Below the pieces are notes generated by a model that was not told the origin of the DNA, ran no database searches, and was given only the letters and a program-made list of their open reading frames with translations. The translations under genes and the position numbers were made by a program. Below, one piece after another: positions 58,730-64,000 of a stretch of DNA of 64,000 nucleotides. How positions within the stretch are numbered: the stretch's first letter is position 1; each line of letters begins with the position of its first letter. Origin of the DNA: Nocardiopsis listeri NBRC 13360 (lineage in GTDB: Bacteria; Actinomycetota; Actinomycetes; Streptosporangiales; Streptosporangiaceae); contig NZ_BCSH01000023.1 of the NCBI RefSeq assembly GCF_001570765.1, forward strand, positions 1 to 64,000, given 5' to 3'.

Positions 58730-61270
58730 TCAGGCCTGACCGGCGGCGATGTCCGTGGCGCGAGCGCGCAGGGCGCGCTCCACCCCGGCCTTGCCCTCGA
58801 TCAACAGCCGGCGCAGCGCGGGGGCGGGGGAGCGCTCGGCGATGTAGGCGTCCGTGCGCTCCAGGGTCCCCTCCTCGACCAGGTGGCTCGGGTAGGCGAC
58901 CTCGGCGAAGGTCTGGGCGAACTCACCGGTCCACTTGTCCCAGGCCGGGGCCAACTGCGTGAAGTACCGGTCCAGGAAGGGACGGTACAGGTCCGACTGC
59001 AGCGGCTCGGTGAAGCCCAGCAGCACCGAGCGGAACTCGGCGTTGGCCAGGTCGCCACCGACGATCCGTTCCCAGGCGGCCTCCTTGGCCTCCGAGGTGG
59101 GCACGGCGGCCCGGGCACCGGCGGCGTTGCGCTGACCCGCGGCGGTGGGGTCGGCCTTCAGCTCGGCGGCGATCTCGGTCTCACCCGCCTCACCGGCGGT
59201 GACCAGACGGTGCAGCAGGGTCCAGCGCAGGTCGGTGTCGACGGTCAGCCCTTCCACGGTGAGCGCGCCGTCCAGCAGCCCACGCAGCAGCGACAGGTCG
59301 GCCTCGGTGACCGCCACCGCCGCGAGCGCGTTGACGTAGGCCAACTGCAGGTCGCCACCGGGCTCGGCGGAGGACAGCAGCTCGCGCAGGCGGGTCCCCA
59401 GCCTCTCGAAGCCGACGGGACGCCAGGCCGGGTCGGCGTAGTTGACGATGGCGCCCGCGGCCTGCCGCAGCAGGGTCTGGGCGACCATGACGTCGCTCAC
59501 GCCGCTGATTCCGGCGATGACCAGCTCGACGTAGTCGCGGGCGGCCATCTCACCGTCGCGGGTCATGTCCCAGGCGGCGCCGAAGGCCAGAGCCCGGGGC
59601 AGCGACTCGCGGATCTCGCCGACGCTCTCGACCACGGTGCGCAGGGAACGCTCGTCCAACCGGATCTTGGTGAAGGTGAGGTCGTCGTCGTTGATCAGCA
59701 CCAGGTCGGGGCGGGCCTTACCGACCAGCTCGGGCACCTCGGTACGCTCGCCGCTCACGTCCAGCTCCACGCGCTCACGACGCACGACGCCGTTCTCGGT
59801 GCGGTCGTACAGGCCGACGGCCAGACGGTGCGAGCGCAGAGTCGGGTGCTCGGCGGGGGCCTCCTGCAGGACCGCGAAGGACGTGAAGTTCCCGTCGGCG
59901 TCCACCTCGAACTCCGGGCGCATGGTGTTGACGCCCGTGGTCTCCAGCCACTCGCGCGACCAACCGGACAGGTCCCGACCCGAAGCGGCCTCCAAATGCT
60001 TGAAGAGGTCCTTCAGCTCGGTGTTTCCGAACGCGTTCTCCTTGAAGTAGGCGCGAACGCCCGCGAAGAAGTCGTCCACGCCCACGTACGCCGCGAGCTG
60101 CTTGAGCACCGAGGCGCCCTTGGCGTAGGTGATGCCGTCGAAGTTGACCTCGACCGCCTGGATGTCGACCATGTCGGCGGCGATCGGGTGGGTGGAGGGC
60201 AGCTGGTCCTGGCGCAGCGCCCACGCCTTCTCGACGTTGGCGAAGGTGGTCCACGCGTCGGTCCACTTGGTGGCGTTGGCCTGGCAGTAGACGCTGGCGT
60301 AGGTCGCGAAGGACTCGTTCAGCCACAGGTCGTCCCACCAGCGCATGGTGACCAGGTCACCGAACCACATGTGCGCCATCTCGTGCAGGATGGTCTCGGC
60401 GCGACGCTCGTAGCGGGCGTCGGTGACCCGGGACCGGAAGACGTAGTCCTCCAGGAAGGTGACGGCGCCGGCGTTCTCCATCGCCCCGGCGTTGAACTCC
60501 GGCACGAACAGCTGGTCGTACTTGCCGAAGGCGTAGCGCACGTCGAACAGGCCATGGAAGAAGTCGAAGCCCTGCTTGGTGACCTCGAACAGGGCGTCGG
60601 AGTCCAGGTGCTCGGCCAGGGACGCGCGGCAGTACAGGCCCAACGGGATGCCGTCGTGCTCGTCACGGACCACGTGGTAGGGGCCGGCGATGAGCGCCGT
60701 GATGTAGGTGGACATCACCGGGGTGGCGGGGAAGTGCCAGCGCACGCGCTCGTCCCCGGCCGCCTCGCGCTCGACGTCGGGAGCGCTGTTGGACACGACC
60801 TCCCAGGACGGCGGCGCGTACACGGTCAGCTCGAACGTGCCCTTCAGGTCGGGCTGGTCGAAGCAGGTGAACATCCGCTGCGCGTCGGCGGTCTCGAACT
60901 GTGAGTACAGGTACACGGCCTCGTCGACCGGGTCGACGAATCGGTGCAGACCCTCGCCGGTGCGCATGTAGGCGGCGTCGGCGACCACGGTCAGCTCGTT
61001 GTCGGCCGCGACGTCGGGCAGGGCCAACCGCTCACCGTCGAACAGCGCGGCCACGTCGAGCTCCACGCCGTTGAGATTGGCCTTCCGCACCGTGGGCGCG
61101 ACCAGGTCGATGAAGGTACGGGCACCCGGTTCGGAGGAGGAGAAACGCACCGTGGTGGTGGACCGGAAGGTCTCGCCCCCGGTCGTCAGGTCCAGCTCCA
61201 CGTCGTAGGAGTCGACGCTGAGGATGCGCGCCCGCTCCCGGGCCTCGTCCCTTGTGAGGTTCCCTGCCAC
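58730..61270 (-). CDS. pepN: Aminopeptidase N (M1 family)
   Basis: This 846-residue zinc aminopeptidase removes N-terminal residues from peptides. The GAMEN motif (NAGAMENAGAVTF), the zinc site HEMAHMWFGD and its Glu in NESFATYASVYCQ, and the downstream Tyr region (GVSVLKQLAAYVG-like: AKGASVLKQLAAYVGVDDF) are visible. The N-terminal saddle-like beta domain and the C-terminal helical domain make up the usual length. It starts at ATG 61270 (MAGNLTRDEARERARIL). There is no signal peptide, so it is cytosolic. It is divergent from the DsbA-like gene. Confidence 0.95.
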   Translation of the reverse strand: MAGNLTRDEARERARILSVDSYDVELDLTTGGETFRSTTTVRFSSSEPGARTFIDLVAPTVRKANLNGVELDVAALFDGERLALPDVAADNELTVVADAAYMRTGEGLHRFVDPVDEAVYLYSQFETADAQRMFTCFDQPDLKGTFELTVYAPPSWEVVSNSAPDVEREAAGDERVRWHFPATPVMSTYITALIAGPYHVVRDEHDGIPLGLYCRASLAEHLDSDALFEVTKQGFDFFHGLFDVRYAFGKYDQLFVPEFNAGAMENAGAVTFLEDYVFRSRVTDARYERRAETILHEMAHMWFGDLVTMRWWDDLWLNESFATYASVYCQANATKWTDAWTTFANVEKAWALRQDQLPSTHPIAADMVDIQAVEVNFDGITYAKGASVLKQLAAYVGVDDFFAGVRAYFKENAFGNTELKDLFKHLEAASGRDLSGWSREWLETTGVNTMRPEFEVDADGNFTSFAVLQEAPAEHPTLRSHRLAVGLYDRTENGVVRRERVELDVSGERTEVPELVGKARPDLVLINDDDLTFTKIRLDERSLRTVVESVGEIRESLPRALAFGAAWDMTRDGEMAARDYVELVIAGISGVSDVMVAQTLLRQAAGAIVNYADPAWRPVGFERLGTRLRELLSSAEPGGDLQLAYVNALAAVAVTEADLSLLRGLLDGALTVEGLTVDTDLRWTLLHRLVTAGEAGETEIAAELKADPTAAGQRNAAGARAAVPTSEAKEAAWERIVGGDLANAEFRSVLLGFTEPLQSDLYRPFLDRYFTQLAPAWDKWTGEFAQTFAEVAYPSHLVEEGTLERTDAYIAERSPAPALRRLLIEGKAGVERALRARATDIAAGQA

Positions 61271-61494
61271 GCAAAGCTCCCTTCGCGGCCGCCGTCTTCG
61301 CCGGCCGGAGTCTCATTGCCGGTCACGGCGAGCCCACCGACCAGCGGATCAGCCGGGGGCGGGCCTCGTCGGGCCGGAGGTCGTCCATCGGCTTCGATCC
61401 TGTCACGCGCGGGTGCGGAATGCGCAACCGATGGGCGGGGTTGTGGATCTACGCGGTGAAAGTTCGCGACCCATTCGACGAGGAGTACCGGAAA

Positions 61495-62127
61495 ATGACG
61501 CAGACCCCCGAACAGCAGGGCGATCAGGTCGCCTGGGCCGACATGTGGTTCGATCCCGCGTGCCCGTGGGCCTGGATGACCTCTCGCTGGCTGTTGGAGG
61601 TGGAGAAGGTGCGACAGGTGAGGGTGCGTTGGCACGTGATGAGCCTGGGCGTCCTCAACGAGGGGCGGGATCTTCCCGAGGAGTACAAGAAGGGGATCGA
61701 ACGCTCTTGGAACGCGGTGCGCGTGTGCGTCGCCGCCGAACAGCGCTTCGGATCCGAGGTCCTGGACCGCCTCTACACGGCGCTGGGTACCCGCTTCCAC
61801 AACAAGGGCGAGCCCCAGTCCATCGAGACGATCCGCGCCGCGTTGGCCGACGCCGACCTGCCGGTGGACCTGGCCGAGGCCGCGGACTCCGCCGAGTACG
61901 ATGAGGCCCTGCGCGCTTCGCACGCCGAGGCGATGAAGCTGGTCGGGGAGGACGTCGGTACCCCCGTGGTCCAGGTCGAGGGTGTCTCGTTCTTCGGCCC
62001 CGTCGTCTCCCCCACGCCGCGTGGCGAGGAGGCCGGGAAGCTGTGGGACGGCGTGCGTCTGGTCGCCGGGACCGACGGGTTCTTCGAGCTCAAGCGCACC
62101 CGCACCCGCGACCCCATCTTCGACTGA
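61495..62127 (+). CDS. Rv2466c-like DsbA-family protein, CPWA variant
   Basis: This 210-residue protein matches Mycobacterium tuberculosis Rv2466c, a mycothiol-dependent nitroreductase/oxidoreductase: VAWADMWFDPACPWAWMTSRWLLEVEKVR, HVMSLGVLNE, EDVGTPVVQVEGVSFFGPVVSPTPRGEEAGKLWDG and ELKRTRTRDPIFD at the end. The active site reads CPWA, whereas Rv2466c has CPWC, so the resolving cysteine is missing and a monothiol mechanism is likely. I use ATG 61495; the frame opens 25 codons earlier with a weaker start. It precedes a small acidic gene by 18 bases. Confidence 0.88.
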   Translation: MTQTPEQQGDQVAWADMWFDPACPWAWMTSRWLLEVEKVRQVRVRWHVMSLGVLNEGRDLPEEYKKGIERSWNAVRVCVAAEQRFGSEVLDRLYTALGTRFHNKGEPQSIETIRAALADADLPVDLAEAADSAEYDEALRASHAEAMKLVGEDVGTPVVQVEGVSFFGPVVSPTPRGEEAGKLWDGVRLVAGTDGFFELKRTRTRDPIFD

Positions 62128-62145
62128 CCCACCCTGGAGGAACCC

Positions 62146-62301
62146 ATGCCCGGGCCAGATGAGGACCGTCGCGTCGACTTCTTCGACGACCTGGAGATCC
62201 TGCCCGACATCACCGGCGACGAGCGCGCCGAGGGATGGGGCGACACCGAGGAGGACTCCACGGCGCGACTGATCGCCGACCGCCCCCCGCACTGGGGCTG
62301 A
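62146..62301 (+). CDS. Small acidic protein, 51 residues
   Basis: This is a short gene with a GGAGGAACCC ribosome-binding site directly before the ATG at 62146. The product ([22 protein letters not shown], then a [12 protein letters not shown] stretch and RPPHWG at the end) is very acidic. Short actinobacterial proteins with a DRPPHWG-type ending are familiar to me as uncharacterised. It begins 18 bases after the DsbA-like gene, so the two are probably one operon, followed by a strong terminator. Confidence 0.7.
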   Translation: MPGPDEDRRVDFFDDLEILPDITGDERAEGWGDTEEDSTARLIADRPPHWG

Positions 62302-62334
62302 GCCGGCCCGACGCTCTTTGGAAGCGGAACGCCT

Positions 62335-62370
62335 CGGCCCGGTATCCGTCAAAGCACGGATACCGGGCCG
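62335..62370 (+). terminator. Terminator after the acidic-protein gene
   Basis: A 15-bp perfect stem (CGGCCCGGTATCCGT and complement) with a six-base loop separates this operon from the aldehyde dehydrogenase gene. Confidence 0.85.
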
Positions 62371-62422
62371 TTCACCGCCGAGGGTATGGCCAACCCGAAT
62401 CCCGTTCTGCGAAGGTGGTGCC

Positions 62423-63844
62423 ATGCGATCCCTCTACATCGATGGCGCCTGGCGCGAGTCCACCTCCGACGAGGCCGTGGACGTGATCAATCCTGCGACC
62501 GAGCAGGTCATCGACACGGTTCCGGCCGGATCCACCGCTGATGTCGACGCCGCGGTCGATGCCGCGGCCACCGCGTTCGAGGGGTGGTCCGCGCTCACCC
62601 CGGGGCAGCGCGTCACCCACCTGACCAAGGCCTTGGAGCTGTTCACCGCGCGGCAGAAGGACATAGCCGCGATCATGACCGAGGACATGGGCGCGCCCGC
62701 CGGCTTCGCAGCCAAGGTGCAGGTCGGCCTCCCCTCCCTGATGTTCAGCACCTACATCGACCTGGTGGAGCAGCACGGGGAGCACTACTTCACCGGTGAG
62801 AAGGTCGGCAACTCCCTGGTGGTGCACGAACCGATCGGCGTGGTCGGCGCCATCACCCCGTGGAACTATCCGCTGCACCAGATCGTGCTCAAGGTGATTC
62901 CCGCCCTGTTGGCGGGCAACACCGTGGTGCTCAAGCCCAGTGAGGTCGCCCCGCTGGGCGCCTACGCCCTGACCGCGGTGTTCGACGAGGCCGGACTCCC
63001 GGCCGGTGTGTTCAACCTGGTCAGCGGAACGGGACCGGTGGTGGGCGAGGCGATCGCCGCGCACCCGAAGGTCGACATGGTCTCCTTCACCGGCTCCACC
63101 CGCGCCGGGACCCGGGTGTCCCAGGTGGCGGCCGAGACGGTCAAGCGGGTCGCCCTGGAACTGGGTGGAAAGTCGCCCAACGTGATCCTGCCCGGCGCCG
63201 ACCTGACACAGGCGGTCAAGCGCGGTGTCGCCGACGTCATGCGCAACACCGGGCAGAGCTGCAACGCGCTCACTCGCATGTTGGTACACCGCGACTCCTA
63301 CGAGGAGGCCGTGGAACTGGCCGCCGCGTCCGTCGCCAAGTACGTCCCGGGCGACCCGACCGACGAGGGCACCCGTCTGGGCCCGTTGGTCTCCGCCGCC
63401 CAGTTGGAGAAGGTCCGTTCCTACATCGACCTCGGTGTGGAGGAGGGAGCTCGCCTGGTCACCGGCGGCTCCGAGCCGGTGGAGGGCCACGAGAAGGGCT
63501 ACTTCGTGCGGGCGACGGTCTTCGCGGACGTGCGCAACGACATGCGCATCGCCCAGGAGGAGATCTTCGGCCCGGTCCTGGCGCTCATCCCCTACGACAC
63601 GGTGGAGGAGGCGGTCACCATCGCCAACGACACCGTCTACGGCCTCAGCGCGGCCGTGTGGTCGGGCGACTCCGAGCAGGGGCTGGAGGTGGCCCGCAGG
63701 CTGCGCGCCGGCCAGGTCGAGCTCAACGGAGGAGCCCTCAACCCGCTCGCGCCCTTCGGCGGCTACAAGCGCTCGGGTAACGGACGTGAGTGGGGTCTGC
63801 CCGGCCTGGTGGAGTTCTGCGAGGTCAAGGCCGTGCAGATGTAG
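62423..63844 (+). CDS. NAD(P)-dependent aldehyde dehydrogenase
   Basis: This 473-residue enzyme oxidises aldehydes to acids. The ALDH signatures are present: [73 protein letters not shown] (Glu in ELGGKSP) and [16 protein letters not shown] (catalytic Cys). ATG 62423 is used ([12 protein letters not shown]); the frame begins earlier, but that part matches no family. The substrate is unknown. It begins 53 bases after a terminator, so it has its own promoter. Downstream (63845-64000) I see no complete gene; a TTG at 63994 could begin one that runs off the window. Confidence 0.93.
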   Translation: MRSLYIDGAWRESTSDEAVDVINPATEQVIDTVPAGSTADVDAAVDAAATAFEGWSALTPGQRVTHLTKALELFTARQKDIAAIMTEDMGAPAGFAAKVQVGLPSLMFSTYIDLVEQHGEHYFTGEKVGNSLVVHEPIGVVGAITPWNYPLHQIVLKVIPALLAGNTVVLKPSEVAPLGAYALTAVFDEAGLPAGVFNLVSGTGPVVGEAIAAHPKVDMVSFTGSTRAGTRVSQVAAETVKRVALELGGKSPNVILPGADLTQAVKRGVADVMRNTGQSCNALTRMLVHRDSYEEAVELAAASVAKYVPGDPTDEGTRLGPLVSAAQLEKVRSYIDLGVEEGARLVTGGSEPVEGHEKGYFVRATVFADVRNDMRIAQEEIFGPVLALIPYDTVEEAVTIANDTVYGLSAAVWSGDSEQGLEVARRLRAGQVELNGGALNPLAPFGGYKRSGNGREWGLPGLVEFCEVKAVQM

Positions 63845-64000
63845 TACCCGGGGACGTGGTGGCCGGGATGTCTGTGGGAGGGGTCACCTCGTGGGCCCAC
63901 GTTCGCGGGGAATCACCCCCGGTGAAGAGTGCGTTGTGCGGTGTGGGAAGATCCCGATCGGGCATCCCTGGTCGAAACCAAACGAGGTGTGAGTTGAGCA

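Noticed and set aside
58496-60904. An 802-codon plus-strand frame opposite pepN
   Set aside because: Antisense shadow of an unambiguous aminopeptidase.
1-64000. CRISPR arrays, rRNA genes or a replication origin
   Set aside because: No regularly spaced repeats, no rRNA-like stretch and no dnaA-box cluster were seen.

Overview
High-GC DNA with GTG/TTG starts, mycothiol-era enzymes, a BldD-type operator and a Rv2466c-like protein points to a filamentous actinomycete; Nocardiopsis or a close relative is my best guess, made without any database search.

Layout. (1) 1-3560, minus strand: a tandemly repeated cassette of a small lipoprotein gene and a DUF1023-type alpha/beta hydrolase gene, with one hydrolase copy internally deleted and the other frameshifted, behind a small helical ESX/WXG100-like protein. 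(2) 3788-17756: a tRNA-Arg(UCU) gene at 17681-17756 whose 3' 45 bases recur as exact direct repeats at 3798-3842 and 10375-10419. These bound two tandem islands. Island A (about 6.6 kb) carries a flavoprotein, an ArsR::ArsN1-type fusion, arsC, arsR, acr3 and a tyrosine integrase. Island B (about 7.3 kb) carries arsC, a phage tape-measure::ArsC chimera, an unknown AT-richer gene, siphophage tail-gene remnants, an IS5-like wreck, a complete IS701-family insertion with CTAA target duplication, a membrane/coiled-coil gene and only the last codons of its own integrase. (3) 18048-36112: core genome with scattered corrinoid/siroheme genes (cobD, a broken cobQ, a BluB-CobT fusion, a CysG-like protein), a penicillin-acylase-family enzyme, NfeD/SPFH, a Ser/Thr kinase, a DUF6504 gene behind an SOS-like box and a Tat-exported amidase. 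(4) 36185-46683: paired dynamin-like GTPases, a diguanylate cyclase interrupted by an in-frame TAA behind a BldD-like box, a DUF4192 protein, EttA, truncated haemoglobin and a thioesterase. (5) 46859-64000: prolyl oligopeptidase, HNH endonuclease, FmdB, ilvD, NERD protein, amidase, MFS transporter, malQ, pepN, a DsbA-like protein, a 51-residue acidic protein and an aldehyde dehydrogenase.

How it works together. Island A is an almost complete arsenic kit: arsenate reduction by ArsC, arsenite export by Acr3, two ArsR-type repressors with palindromic operators at their promoters, and an acetyltransferase resembling those that act on phosphinothricin and arsinothricin. Island B adds two more arsenate reductases, one carrying a phage tape-measure N terminus. 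The most unusual items are the tandem att array, the ArsR-ArsN fusion and the tape-measure::ArsC chimera. No CRISPR array or rRNA was seen.
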